Shown here: positions 1 to 12,049 of the stretch, piece after piece
Layout of the letters: each line of letters opens with the position of its first letter
Numbering within the stretch: the first letter of the stretch is position 1
Notes under the pieces: model-generated
Told to the model about the DNA's origin: nothing
Seen by the model: only the letters and a program-made list of their open reading frames with translations
Database searches by the model: none
Made by a program: the position numbers and the translations under genes
NCBI GenBank assembly: GCA_936450465.1
Contig: OW388289.1
Coordinates: 79,100,593 to 79,164,592, forward strand
Source of the DNA: Gibbula magus
Lineage: Eukaryota > Mollusca > Gastropoda > Trochida > Trochidae
Direction: 5' to 3'
Length of the DNA: 64,000 nt

Positions 1-703
1 CTTTTTAGAAAACTTACTAATCATCTAAATAAGACTGAACAAAACAAAATAAGACTGAAAATGAAGTAACTTAATTCAAATGTGCCACCATGAACGAACG
101 TGGCTGAAACTCATTTAAATTTTGCTAAGTGAACTCACTGGACATTGTACTAAACTGATTTAATAGAAATTGATATTTGTTGAAGAATTGTTCTTCGTTG
201 AAGATTTATTCTTTAAAAAGCATACAATCTAGAACTTTGATGCAGAGCATATTATAAGGATAGATTAGTTACAATGATGAGTTATTTTTCTAGTAATGTG
301 CTACAATTTTCCCCTTTGCTGTACATGTATTTGGCGATAAAATTTGATTTCACAACAATGATCTTAAAAGTCAGTTTCTAAATATAGATGAATAAATACA
401 TAGTTGTCAAAACCATGTTAGAATTGAGCGAAATCCGACAAAATAAAGTCTTTGCATTAATGTACAATGAAGTTATCATGAAATTAAAGAAGCCTTGCAT
501 CTTTCCCAAAAGGTGCGATGGTAAATTGATCGGCCATACCATGTTATTCGTCAGTGTCCGGGCATTAAATCACCTTAGTAAATTAAATGGGTCACACAAA
601 CAGCTTAACCATTTAGGAACCGGGCTATAGCCTCACTGTATTGATTGTCAATTGACATTATCATATACAGAGGTTAACCATTAAAATATGTATTGTGTAG
701 TCT

Positions 704-1568
704 TTAAAGGGACAGTAGTACGTTTTTTTCGCTCAAATAAGTTGATGAAATGCATTTGAAAAATAATGTTACTAATAGTAAAACACTCTTCTCTGTTCGA
801 AAAATCAAGTTTAACAAGTAATTGTCACAAACGTGACCATGTCCCCCGCCGCAATTAAGAAATGAGCTAAAATAATGGACACACAGCTTGTACCGAGTAG
901 TGACATTTACATCAAAAAAATTAAAATGGTCAAAGTCTTGTAGTGACCTTGAAAACGGGGCCAAGGTCACCCAAATCGACTGGTGTCTGCGTATTCCCCA
1001 AATGAACACAGGTACCAAATGTGAAGACTCTAGGTACAGCAGTTCATGAGATATCGTGCTAACAACATTTGACAATCAGTCTTGTAGTGACCTTGAAAAT
1101 AATTTCAAGGTCAACCACATCGACTGGTATCTGGATATTCCCCAAATGAAGACTGATACTAAATTTAAAATCAATAGTTCTAGCGGTTCATGAGGAATCG
1201 CACTAACAACATTTTAAAAACGTTTCAAAGTCTCGCCGTGACCTTGTAAATGAGGTCAAGGTCACCGAAAACTTTTCAGGTCTGCGTATTCCCCAGATGA
1301 AGACTGGTACCAAGTTTGAAGATTCTAGGTTGAGCGGTTCATTAGATATCGCATTAACAAGAAGCGGGACGGACGGACGGACGGGGGGCAAAAATTAGTG
1401 TACATGTTTCGGTAAAGCCATCGGAATCGTTTTTGTAATTTGAAATAATAAAATGTGTTCAAATGAAAATGGCCGCCAAGCAAGTAAATATGAATGACAT
1501 AAACTATCATTAAAAATGGGAAATTAAAAAAAGTAAAACTTGTAAAAAAGGTGCTACTGCCCCTTTAA
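704..1568. mobile_element. TTAA-flanked MITE (family 1), interrupted by a nested repeat
   Basis: Ends are TTAA-AGGGACAGTAGTACG and GGTGCTACTGCCCCT-TTAA, which are inverted repeats with TTAA at each end, as in piggyBac-type non-autonomous elements. Copy B has an unoccupied site at the matching place (GTAATATTGAAGTACAAT near 26925), so the insertion followed the segmental duplication. Related uninterrupted copies lie at 28199-28563 and 57720-58020. Confidence 0.75.
813..1388. repeat. AGGTCA-rich dispersed repeat nested in the MITE
   Basis: Comparison with the intact MITE at 28199-28563 shows foreign sequence between AAAATCAAG and AAAATTAGTGTACATG. The insert starts like the repeat at 20232 (AACAAG then AGTTGTCAC or AATTGTCAC). 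It carries several TGACCTTG / CAAGGTCA motifs and ends in a GGACGGACGG run. Short reverse-strand frames here arise from the repeated motif and are not genes. Confidence 0.65.
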
Positions 1569-1574
1569 GTACAA

Positions 1575-2500
1575 TCCTCTTCTCTCTATATGCAATTTAT
1601 TTACACAAAGGTTCATCATTTTAGTTTACACATGCATGACTTTTACCACAAATCAATGAATATAAACCCACCAAGCTTTGCGATGGGTCTCCATTTCACA
1701 ATTCTGTTATGTTGTGTTGGTGGGGGTGCATCGTCTAGTGTTTATATTTGCAGACAAAACATTACCAGCTGGAAGACTGAAACTTGAAGGGTTGTATATG
1801 CAGGTGCCCCTCAGAGAATTACTTCAAAACATGAACAGGAAAATATGGTGTGATTGTTTCAAGCTCGTTCTCTTTGATTATTACTTGAGCATTGTATTCC
1901 GGTCAGGATCATCAAATAAACTTGACGTAAATCTTAATCTCTTAATCTCACTTTTGAAAATGTTTTCAGGAAAAAAATTAAAATCCATAGGAATTAAAAC
2001 ACTTTGAAAGTTCAATAAAAATTAAATTGTATAATGAATCACGTTACTTCTATAATAAACATATAGCGCAGGCAATACTTTGAAGATATTGATTTGGCGT
2101 GATGAAGGGGCAGGAGTGTTTACTTAACTGCCTGTTTATTTTGAGATATCCAATCACGTGGTTCGTGTATCATCATGTGAGATCAATTCAACACCTACAT
2201 CATTGCTGGCCAGACAAAGATTGGTTGATCAAGAATTCAAATATTTTCCCAGGGATGTTTGCTGAAAGAGGTTCGATCTGAGCAGATGTTGAGAATGATC
2301 ATCATTGTTTTCAATATTAGTAGATATTGTGGTTGTTGGTGAGAGGTGTGGAATTAATTGTTTTTGTATACATTCATTCAACAAAACTCATGTATTACAA
2401 GTACATATTTTATTGGTTGTATGGTCCATTCATTCAAGGTGGTATACATTAAAATACCATGGAGCTATGTATTCGACCATTTCTTTTATCTTTCCTGAAA
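1575..2500 (+). repeat. Module copy M1 of a four-copy internal duplication
   Basis: Marked by GTTTATATTTGCAGACAAAA at about 1740 and by a block at 2190-2260 (CATTGCTGGCCAGACAAAG), with matching blocks in M2 (about 12.1 kb), M3 (about 27.0 kb) and M4 (about 36.2 kb). The 1678-2007 frame (109 residues, none recognised) crosses the TTTATATTTGCAG site, which looks more like a splice acceptor. A second short frame starting ATGGGTCTCC at 1684 would give a signal-peptide-like start, but it is not preserved in M3. The module could be a decayed exon cluster or a conserved non-coding block. Confidence 0.5.
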
Positions 2501-4895
2501 TATAGCAATTACAGATAAAACCAATGTAAGCACATTGATGACTTAAGGGAATTATTACAGTATCTTAAAATGTATGATGATTTCTTAATGTTATTGCTGT
2601 TGAAGATGAGCACCTCCAATGAATTGTTTAACTAGCTTGACAGAGCATGTGAATATGGCATCAATATGAATACACAATTACATGAAGATATAAAATAATT
2701 GGTTTGGATTGTGACTGTACCATGGTTATCAAACTTGACATTTACTACTTAAACACCATGAGCCAAACATGATATCCCTGTCTATCACACGCTGTCATAA
2801 GCAACTGCATGTATATATAAATGTGCAATATCTAAATCTAGATAAATTCAGATCAACTCTAAACTCCATGATACTACATTGGATATTGCGAACGCAAGCA
2901 CGTTCTGGGTTATAAAATGGATCAACTATAACACGTTTGCTTATGGGGAAGAACCGGCTTGTGTCTTGTGTCTTGTGTGTACACTTTTAAATACTCATCC
3001 GTGTTTTTTTCTATTTTGACGGAGGTAGTTTTCCAGTTATTATTACCTATATGTAAACACCGTTGGAAGCGATTGGAAATATATCATTTTGAACATGTAA
3101 ATAATGAAGCAAATGTTTAACTGTCAATGGATCAGTAGTCATCATGGCCATCAAGTGCTTCCAACTTATTGTCGTCTCTATGCATCACTAGGCACTGCAG
3201 AAACAAGCGAAACTAGTGTTCTTCAGCAGGCTCAATTACACGTGGCAACGACTAAGCTGTAACACATACGTATGTTCTTAATGATGGTAAACCGATTTAA
3301 CTGTTAAATAGGTTAAAGTATCCATAATAATGAATATATTTTCCTTTTCATGAAAAACTTGTGATCTGACTGTCTCCAATTGCATATGTATACTAATGCA
3401 GACAGCATAGAATTTGCCAAATCATCATTATCCTGACTATGCGAAACATTGTGACAAAATGCAAGACATACATGTACCTCAGATTAATATGACATTAACA
3501 AAAATTCATTTAAAACCGCTCAATCACACCAATGTACATGCAGAAAACACCAATATCAAAGAGGATTACATTGTATACATGCATCAATTGTTTAATGAGC
3601 TGAGCCAATCACTGTGACTTTTTTAAATCGTGTTAGTAAAATAGATTTGAGTTTCTGGTCAATACCAATGATCAATGCTGTCGCTATTTAATGTAGTTAA
3701 CCAGTTCTTTTATAACGTTATAGTTTACCGTTAAAAGGTATTTACATTTCGATTTGTATCATCTGAATGTTCCTGATATTTTTTATTCCCCAAGCTTGTA
3801 GTCACTTTGGTGAACATCATATCGAGATTTTCTAAAGCAATACATTTTTGCTTTTCTATATTAACTATATTTTTTTATAATTAACCTTATGATATTTTCC
3901 TGATTCTTGTAAGGCTTTTAACTCTTTGGTTTTATGTTGCAAATGTATTTTCAATTAGGTATTTAACTTAAATGTATCACTGTTAATGGCCCAAGCGGCA
4001 ATGAAGTATAACTCACTCACTCACTGAACTAAATGTATAAACACGTGTGTCTATATTATGATACTGACATATTGGATAAGAATCATACATCTAAGTGATC
4101 GTTAAACAAGTTTAAATATGTGTTATGATATATAGTATATGTGTCCAAATTATGTAAGAGGAATCATACGTTAAGTGCACATGCTGCTTATACACATGTG
4201 TAGAAGAATCGGTAAGTTACTTTTTCACCACCAGTATATTGTGAAACATGAGATCCAGTGCTGCTTCAAAATAAAGCAGTTTCCCTTCCCGGAGGAAAAA
4301 AGTCGTCCCAGCAAATAAACAGTGATATATTATTACCTATTATTCCTACTTTGTGCGAGTCAGTGCTTTGGAAGAAAATAATGCAACCCGTAAATAATAA
4401 ATGACTATTTCAGGTATGTGTGGAATGTATCATGATAAAAAAGATATAGAATGCCTACATGACTATATATCCCAAAAGTGACCGTCTGTACATACATTTT
4501 GAAATAAATTGCCTTTTTCTGACAGTTAAATGTCATAGAAACAATTATAACAATTCAGATGGTCATTAATATGCTTAGAGTCATATGATTTCAGATCAAT
4601 GATAAGTTTCAAAGGTATCTCCAGGAACATGTTAACTATGGCAGTAAGAGTTATACGTGAATAGAGAACATGTAATGTCATATGCTTAAGCGTGGTATAC
4701 CTATTTTCGTTATGTATGACCACTATTACTACCACATATGACATCTCGAGACAGAGAACTTATCTGTGTAACGCATGTAGTTACAAGTATATGTTTGCTG
4801 AACATTTACCACTGCGGTAGATATATGGTAATGTTGTAAAGGCCTATGCTACACTGATGCAACGAGGCTCGTTGTAAAACGATAAACAATATGAA
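2501..4895. other. No gene seen
   Basis: AT-rich sequence. 2690-3160 matches copy B at 29430-29940 and 4740-4895 matches 30040-30200. The stretch 3160-4740 has no counterpart in B, so it is an insertion in A or a loss from B. No terminal repeats or coding signal were found. Confidence 0.5.
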
Positions 4896-4899
4896 ATAT

Positions 4900-5600
4900 G
4901 TATGGATATCGATGATTTTAACCCTCAGGTGAAACCAAAGGGGGTTTATGTCGTGGCGCAGCCCGTCTGTCCGTCCGTTCGTCCCGAAAATGCTACTTGT
5001 GTTCTGAAATCAACTCCTCCCGTGGTTGTTACCAATCTTTCTGAAACTTTACACATGCTTTGGATATACATCGGTCATACGCATGTGTTCTTTTGGGACT
5101 GATCGGATTAATATTCTCAGAGTGATGGCCCTTGACTTAGAGCGGCATTTCTATTTCAGACAGACAGTCCCTGTGTTCTGAAATCAACTCCTCCCACGGT
5201 TTTTAAACGATCTTTCTGAAACTGTACATACATCGGTGATACGCGTGTGCTGTTTTGGGACCGATCGGATTAATATTTCAAGAGTTAGGGTCCATGACTT
5301 AAAGCGCTCGGCTTTCCAATTTCAGACTGGCGGTAACTTTTAATTCGTCAGCGTTTGAAAATGTTATATTCCCAACGTCACAGACTAATGTTATTATTAT
5401 TTACCTTTGACCATGTGACCTTGACCTTGATGTAGGATCGATTTGTGAGAAATTTAACCATGGCCATAATTTTAATCGATTGGTGATATTTCGCATGCTT
5501 ATTTATTTTTAATAGGTCATTACAGTACCCTTACATTTAAACTGATTTCGATGATAAGGAACGCGGGGGTTCTTGTTCTCTCAGATCACTCTTGTTATTA
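4900..5600. repeat. Dispersed repeat with a tandem pair of about 168-base units
   Basis: The unit beginning TGTTCTGAAATCAACTCCTC at 5000 recurs at 5172. Both units carry CTTTCTGAAACT and a shared GGACYGATCGGATTAATATT end. The repeat starts after a run of GTCCGTCCGTTCGTCC and ends with a GCGGGGGTTCTTGTTCTCTC box near 5563-5590. A TGACCTTGACCTTGA motif (two abutting AGGTCA half sites on the reverse strand) is at about 5418. It is missing from copy B, which has the 30220-30610 foldback at nearly the same place. Confidence 0.6.
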
Positions 5601-6009
5601 CTTACGGATACAAAAAGGCCAATATCCTAAGGATATTACCCCAATTACCACATGACAGATGAGTTCATATGAGAATGGATCTTCATTTATAGTGAATATT
5701 TTGATTTGGATATTTCAATGTAAAGTTTCCCGTGACTGTTTCAATAGTAACAATACCCAACCAAAAGCAAATAACATTATGATATCATGTAATCCTTTGA
5801 TATATCAAGGAGATGCAACTATCACCAATCCTAACTAACGAAATAACATAGCAATTAAACTGTCGAGGTCGATATACATTGTACGAGAAACAGCATGAAT
5901 TTGTCTCAATTGATATTCTGTGTAAAGTCGACTGAATAACAATCACAGTAAACAGATAGGAGATAGGCCTTCAAAACTCTCTTGTTGGTCCAAGTTTTTT
6001 TCTGAATAT

Positions 6010-6300
6010 CTGTAAAATCAAAATGAAGTTGTCCCCTTCCTGGGAATCATGAGACATCTAACGATCCAATCTGCTTTAATGTTACAGAAATAGCAGCACC
6101 ATTTTAATGTTTCCAAAGCTAATTGAAAATCAATACCAGCCAATGGTTTCCTTTCGTGTCTAAACAAATAAATATCTTTTGCTACAAAGAAGGATTAAAC
6201 ATCAAGCTACATCTGTCTGTAGGGTCCTGTGGTATTGGGAGATCATTGCTTTGATTATAAACCATGTCTGAGAAGTTAAAGGGCATCCAACGATATGCAT
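6010..6300 (-). other. Highly conserved island in copy A, possible minus-strand exon
   Basis: About 230 bases (6060-6290) are almost identical to 31630-31865, while the flanks have drifted. On the minus strand a good acceptor (CCCTTTAACTTCTCAG) precedes an open stretch reading MVYNQSNDLPIPQDPTDRC and ending LMFNPSL-stop. Copy B reads the same with one extra Ser codon, an in-frame 3-base difference, and the same stop. A further conserved stretch beyond the stop could be a 3' UTR or a second exon starting with AAAGATATTTATT after CTTCTTTGTAG. I do not recognise the peptide. It may instead be a conserved non-coding element or recent gene conversion. Confidence 0.35.
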
Positions 6301-6888
6301 ACCTTGTCTTGGAACTTAATGCAAATGAAACGGTATGCACACCAAATCATATCCCTCTGCGTAAACAAATTTTAAGCTTAACTGATAACCTTAAACTTTA
6401 AATATTTACTTAACTGGACGAATGTAAAATGGCATTGTAATCCGTTATTATATCAATCATATAAATGAAGACACACTGGTAATGGAAAGAATAATCGACG
6501 CAAGAATGAACTGAAGGTATTATCAGTTGTAGACTTATCCGTAAAAAAGATAAGAACAATCATTCATAATGCTACTCGAATACGCTGTTTCAAACAAAAA
6601 ATTAGCAGTCACATAAGTAAGGTTCATCGAGTTAACATGACCTTTGACGTACGAACTCCATATCAAATTTGTTACAGTGCAATAATCATCATCATATGTG
6701 ATCTACGTGGAATGTCTTTTCGTGTACCAACAGTTGAATTAATTTAAAGCAGTGCTGCAATGATTGTGAGAGAAACGATGTAAATTATGTATTGTGTGAA
6801 TTAAATCGCATCTTGTCTGATGTTTGTCTTATATTTTACATGTAGTTGTATTCCATAATGCTTATGGGAAGATAGCTCCCTAGAGAAG
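6301..6888. other. No gene seen
   Basis: Diverged counterpart of 31866-32520 in copy B. The best shared block is CGAATGTAAAATGGCATTGTAATCC (6419-6443 against 31971-31995). No coding signal. Confidence 0.5.
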
Positions 6889-7025
6889 TGAAAACTGGCA
6901 TTATTCATGGTATTGTACTTCCATGGCTAGACACCCAATCACCAGTATTTCAAGTCAAGGATATCTAATTTTCATCATAATAAGCGACGTAGAAGCGTTC
7001 TTTACATATAAAGTAGTCTCTTGTT
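6889..7025. other. Second conserved island in copy A
   Basis: Nearly identical to 32525-32665 through ATGGCTAGACA, CAATCACCAGTATTTCAAGT and AATAAGCGACGTAGAAGCG. A looser third relative lies at 8440-8570 within copy A. On the minus strand the shared part reads EILVIGCLAM at the end of an open stretch, comparable to EFLIDCLAK in the 8.4-kb copy, but the A/B substitutions at its end are all replacement changes. Coding status is undecided. Confidence 0.35.
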
Positions 7026-7502
7026 GATACTGTTGCAAGTCCTGAAAGGACTAAATTTATGTTATTTTTTTTTATCTTTTGTCAATTTATATTTGCGATT
7101 ATGTACATATTTGAAGTAGCATTGTAAAATTTGAACCACATTATCTTAATTATCTCATCTGCAACAAGCATCCTCACAAGCATTGAATAGTTACAAAGAC
7201 TTTCTCGAGACATTCCTCAGATAGAACTCGATTTGAATGGTGTTAATATGATGATGTCTTTATCACAAAAATGGATGAGAACTAGCGATCAAGCTGATTC
7301 TGAACAATACAAACACAACGGCACGTCCCACTGTTGTTAAATGTATACAGTATTGTGTCAGTGTTTCTGAAACCAGAAATGTAAACAATATATAGAAATA
7401 TCACATAACTTCAAATCGAACAATATTGAATTTCTGGAAGGATATATATGATCACACATCGAAATTCAATTCAGAATTTTGCTTACCACATGAACATTCA
7501 TG

Positions 7503-7814
7503 TTATACATGATATAGCGCAACTTCCCAATGCAAAGCATAAGTCTTACCAGTCTCCATTACTGGCTGAGTTAGCCAGGAGACTTTGAAAGGTGAATATA
7601 GCGGTGTGTAATCCACCTTCAGCGATAGGATATGACATCTGATAACACAATCATAATCAAGGTATTGTTGGAGCCATGCGGATACAAACCTTGATGCAAC
7701 AAGCTGTTTGGAAAGACGTTTTCTGTAAAATATGTATGTTTTACAACATTTTTGACACAAATTCTTTGCCAATACAGGTATTCCCCAGCTAATGTCGATT
7801 ATTGGTTCATACAT
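7503..7814 (-). CDS. Candidate internal exon in copy A, unrecognised
   Basis: 103-codon minus-strand open frame. Within it, a good acceptor (ACATATTTTACAG, ending at about 7724) and a perfect donor (GAGACTG then GTAAGACT, near 7548) bound an open stretch that begins KRLSKQLVASRFVSAWLQQY and ends LTQPVMET. It contains two Cys (CVIRC) and reads as beta-rich. The counterpart in copy B (about 33270-33430) is badly diverged and not open, so at best one copy is functional. It lies between the two-exon candidate at 8.4-9.0 kb and the conserved island at 6.0-6.3 kb, all on the minus strand, so they could be one gene. No family assigned. Confidence 0.22.
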   Translation of the reverse strand: MYEPIIDISWGIPVLAKNLCQKCCKTYIFYRKRLSKQLVASRFVSAWLQQYLDYDCVIRCHILSLKVDYTPLYSPFKVSWLTQPVMETGKTYALHWEVALYHV

Positions 7815-8447
7815 ATCATCACCTTCGATCTTTACAAACCAATCAGTATATTCTGAGGTAAGTAAGTTGATTTAAACTTCAACAACAACAGTATTTTCAC
7901 TTCAAATTCACCGAATTAGAGTGATCACTTTTACAATTTTAAGATTTCGCTTATGAAATACTATGCTATGAATTAAACAATATTTCAGTTAGCTAATGGC
8001 AGACATACAGACATGTTTTATTCATTATAATAATTATAAGGTCAAGTGGGCCAAAATTACAATTGAAGTCACATCTTGACAGCTTGAGATTGAGTGATAG
8101 AGATAATGGTTTTACATCCTCTGCGGGGTAACATTAATGCATTTGAAATGGAAAAGTCTCAGCACTTAAAGGCAAGTATTTGAAAGGCATTTAGTTTAAA
8201 GGCTCATGGGGAAAGCTTATGTCACTAAATTAAATATATCTAAACCACGTCACTTACATGTATAGAGTCATCATATATTTTTCGTTTGTATTGATAATGT
8301 GCATAGTTAATAAACAAGTTTCAAGTCTGCAAGTGTATTGAATTGAAAAATAATAAAATATGTTGGATTTTGAGTGACCATGCATATCAATCTGAAAGTT
8401 TAAAGTAGATATAGACCGGCTCTCGAAGGCTATTGATGCTTCAATTA

Positions 8448-8995
8448 TCAATGGTGTTGCTCTACCTTGGCTAGACAATCAATTAGGAACTCTTTGCTAA
8501 ATTGATATTTAATTTTCCTCTTTATGAACATAACACGTTTAGCAGAAATTACTTCAAAGTGAAAGTGCCCGCCATTAGATCTCCAAGACGAAAGTATTGA
8601 AAACCTATTATTATCATCAGGAATCGTATTCTTCTTTTGTGTTCCTCTACTGAAGTTGTGGGTTTGATTCGGAAACAGCGTTTTGACGTATCCAAAATAT
8701 TTGGGCATTTTAGGATTTTTTAAATCAAAAAGGGAGTTTACCCTAAACATAAAAAATATCAAAACGACAGACATGAAACATGAAATGGAGAGTACTGATT
8801 GGTTGCATTTGAAGTTACATTGTAGTTGTTAGCGACTAAGACGACAGCGTTTTCTCGTTTAATGTGTTTCGCTCGGTATATGATACTTGATTTCGTGAAA
8901 TCAATTGACCATAATATGCTCATAGAAAAGGAAGAACAAATCAGAGAGAAGAAAACAAACAAAATAAGTTTATTTGTGTTATTTACATGACACAT
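8448..8995 (-). CDS. Candidate two-exon secreted glycoprotein, unrecognised
   Basis: Minus strand. Exon a runs 8995-8796 from an ATG; exon b runs 8742-8448. The 53-base intron has a GTACTC donor and a TTTTTTATGTTTAG acceptor. It is phase 2 and restores the frame exactly (Q, then VNSLFDLKNP). The product would be 164 residues. Residues 1-25 look like a signal peptide (core LILFVFFSLICSSFS). Sequons NVT, NAT, NQT and NFS follow, then a basic C-terminal part ending LIDCLAKVEQHH. The sequons and signal peptide fit a secreted protein. Against it, the intron is very short, the donor is weak, copy B has no counterpart for most of it, and I recognise no domain. Its 3' end overlaps a relative of the conserved island at 6889-7025. 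Confidence 0.3.
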
Positions 8996-9125
8996 ATTCG
9001 AAGGGTGCACACTAATTAGCAAGACCCGTTACATTCAAATGATAAAATATCAATCATATTATATGTAATATCCTTTTTTGTGGCAAGGAGATTTTCTTAG
9101 AAAAGAGCTCATGATCGAAAATCTG

Positions 9126-10321
9126 GAGTAATTGAAGGGTCGAAATGACGGGGGCTCCATAATGATGTTTAAATGCTACTGAAGTAAGAGAAACCAAGGA
9201 ACTGATCATACAAGCTGATCAAAATAGCAGAGATGATTTGCTGTTACATGACATACAGAAAATTTGGCTGCAGAACAGAAATGTACTTGAAGCATCGTAT
9301 TTAGTGAATTTGGTTGCAGTCCCCTATAGGGATCTGCAACCAAATTTATTTACAGCAGTTATTCATCATTATTCCTACCTTGGCAAATAAATATCTGGTT
9401 GCAGAGAAAAATAATAGTGTGTTGACAAGCACATAGGATTAGTTTGGTTGTAGAGGTTTTCAAATTTATTAAATTTGATAAAAATATGATGACATTTTCT
9501 GAATCAATTCGGCAAGTTCTCTCTCGCTAAGGGTATGACGTAATGAAACCAATGTATGTAACGCATCCTCCGATGGGCTCATTCCGTATCAACCATTTCT
9601 AACAAAAACAAAAAATTCATGTTAATTAATTTTGGTTGCTTTTATTCACGTTTCTAGATAGGAAGTATTCATTAAAATAACTTAATGCTGTTTATTTCCT
9701 AATAAACTAATTTAGCAATCAAAGATATCTATGACAACCAATCAGAATTGTGATAAGATTTGACAAGAAATAGAATTCATCTCGCGGCCACGTTGTCAGC
9801 TGGTTGTAAACAAAAGTACCTATCAAGGCATTGCTTATGGTAGGAAATGTCAAATTAAACAAGTTTAGTGAGTAGTTTCTATCTATAGCATTAGAAATGA
9901 CAGCAACATGATAATATGACATGATCGAAAACCGGACTCGATTACGATCGCTAAGAAGTTTCCGCTAACTGTAAATATTGAAATAAAAGGGAAGGAAGGT
10001 TCCAATATTCGTCAGATCATGATATTTTTCTTCTGCAACCAAATTGTGTCAAGTCAAGGCTGTTCTGTTTGATGAAAACATGTATTTTAATGGTTTAAAA
10101 AGTTTGGTTGCAGTTGCCCATAGGGACTGCAACCAAATTCAGAAATGACCCGATTTCCAGGTGAAGTTATAATCTGCAAACAAATTCAAAGATATCATGT
10201 TAAATATCATGCCTTAGATAATTATTTCAGCTATCAGAACTTCATCTGAGCAATTTTGAAAAGCGTGGTTGCATTTTATGGCTAGTTTAGACACCCCGTC
10301 GTTGGGACCCTTCAATTACTC
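9126..10321. mobile_element. Non-autonomous DNA element with inverted ends and two internal palindromes
   Basis: Inverted ends are GAGTAATTGAAGGGTC (9126) and GACCCTTCAATTACTC (ending 10321), followed inward by a shared GACGGGG. The 1.2-kb interior repeats TTTGGTTGCAG many times. It contains two hairpins, 9307-9346 and 10102-10139, each TTTGGTTGCAG / CTGCAACCAAA around a CCC-TA-GGG-like core. The matching place in copy B (between 33.5 and 33.95 kb) lacks it. CGAAAATCTG flanks both sides a few bases out, a possible target duplication. No transposase frame. Confidence 0.6.
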
Positions 10322-12049
10322 TTAGGCCGAAAATCTGAAGCAAGTAAACTATGTGGGATGAGAGTGAAGTACACACAGACCATTTGTCCTGCTGCTGTAG
10401 ATTGCTGGTAAAAATAGCTCTCTATCTATTGCTTTATTTTTTAACCGATTTAATTTTTAGATGAAATTAAGAATTTTAGAGTCGTATTCAAAGCGTGTTA
10501 TGAAAATATATTGTCCCTTAAATAATAATAAGTAACTAGATGTAGTTGTTAAGGGTCACAAAAGTGAGCCGCCTGGAGCCAACTAGCTTTCTGGATTTTT
10601 CTAGACTGATCATAAACAACGTTATGAAACATTATGGAAGTTCTTTGACTCTGTTTGATGGAAAATAGAGCTGTTTTTGGAACGGAGTAGCATTCTATTT
10701 CTATTGGATTGTGCCGTATCAACTGTAAACAAACATCGACAACATCCAACACTACTGGTGGCTAAATAAAGACATTTGTAGCTTTTAGAAAATTTATGTG
10801 ACTCTATTGTTTCTCATTTGTATCTTACTCGAACACGTGTATTGTTAAGCTGATTGTGTATTATATTTCTTACAATTTGAATAATAAAATGCTTATTTGT
10901 TTTCATTTGTTCGTCTCCTCTAGGGACTTCATTATCTTATTTGCTAAGTATAACAAGCGTAAATTATTATAAATTTTGTATGTTTTCAAAAAGTATTTGT
11001 TCGCAAATGGCTAAATAGATGACTGATGTCTTATTTGTTTAGTATCAAATAAAGGAACAAGTTTTCATAAACACATCTATCATAGTTTAGTTTGAAGGGA
11101 CATTGTATTTTTCAATGAAAGACATTCTAATATGGTTTACATCTATGTATGCGTTAATTATAAAAACAACATATATTATGATATAACTTATCATCAAACA
11201 TTGTAAAATAAAACCAGGCCGCAAAAAAGGCATAACGTGAAACCTCCAAAAACTTAGTATAAAAAATGTGAGGTATCTACACCAAATCGTTGTTTTTATT
11301 GTCGAAAAGTAAAATAGTCTTGCATATATAGTTTACTAGTTAAATATTAATATATAAATATATATTGATATTATTTAAAATTTGTCTCTGTGGTTAGACA
11401 TTTTGGAACCAAATACCATCTTCACATTCAATAAAACAATTATAAGGATCAGAATATTTACATAAACATATAAATTTACGACTGATAAATTCCCTCTCAA
11501 AACGTTATCACTTAAACTGCTACATCTGTTTCCTCTTGCGCGTAACATACTTAACGGACTCTATCATTGTTGTAGAATGGGTAGCCATGTTAGAAAAAGG
11601 TCCGTATCTACCTTCGTTATCATTTGTGCATTAAAATGTTCATACTGGATGCTGATAACTCTTAATCTTTAATGTTCCAACGAAATCATTTCTATTTGAC
11701 ATGCCTACTCTTAAGAGGTCAACTGAATTTAGATTCATATGTATTAATTGAAAAGTTAAAGATTAACATTCCTAGCAATAAATGACAGTCTGAGCCTTGA
11801 TTAAACATCATGGCCCAACATGAAAATCTATATAATCTATAGGGAACTTGTATCATATCATTGTAGCTTTCTGATATATCATTGCTATATATATTGCAAT
11901 GGAAATCCCCAGTAAACAGCATTAGTACATGAAACTTTCTGATTTTATATCTATGTAATCTTCGAATGTAATTAATTAATTCATTCATTCATTCCTTTAC
12001 ATACATGTATGTCTTGAAATATCTTAAACCGAATACTTGCATAGCAGAA
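10322..12049. other. No gene seen; collinear with copy B
   Basis: 10380-10790 matches 33950-34050 and 34560-34880; 10790-11990 matches 34890-36180. The best-kept blocks are GCTTTCTGGATTTTTCTAGACTG (10587-10609) and AAACTGCTACATCTGTTTCCTCTTGCG. No conserved open frame runs through either copy. 10490-10540 shows the unoccupied site of the MITE inserted in B at 34059. Confidence 0.5.

Noticed and set aside
704..1510. Three minus-strand frames of 61-123 codons
   Set aside because: They lie inside the MITE and its nested AGGTCA repeat and repeat each other's motif (VPVFIWGIRR), reflecting DNA repetition rather than a protein.
1684..1787. Short secreted peptide in module M1 (starts MGLHFTILLCCVGGGASSS)
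   Set aside because: The frame is broken in M3, and the corresponding start in M2 and M4 is shifted by one base between those copies; the TTTATATTTGCAG inside looks like a splice acceptor.
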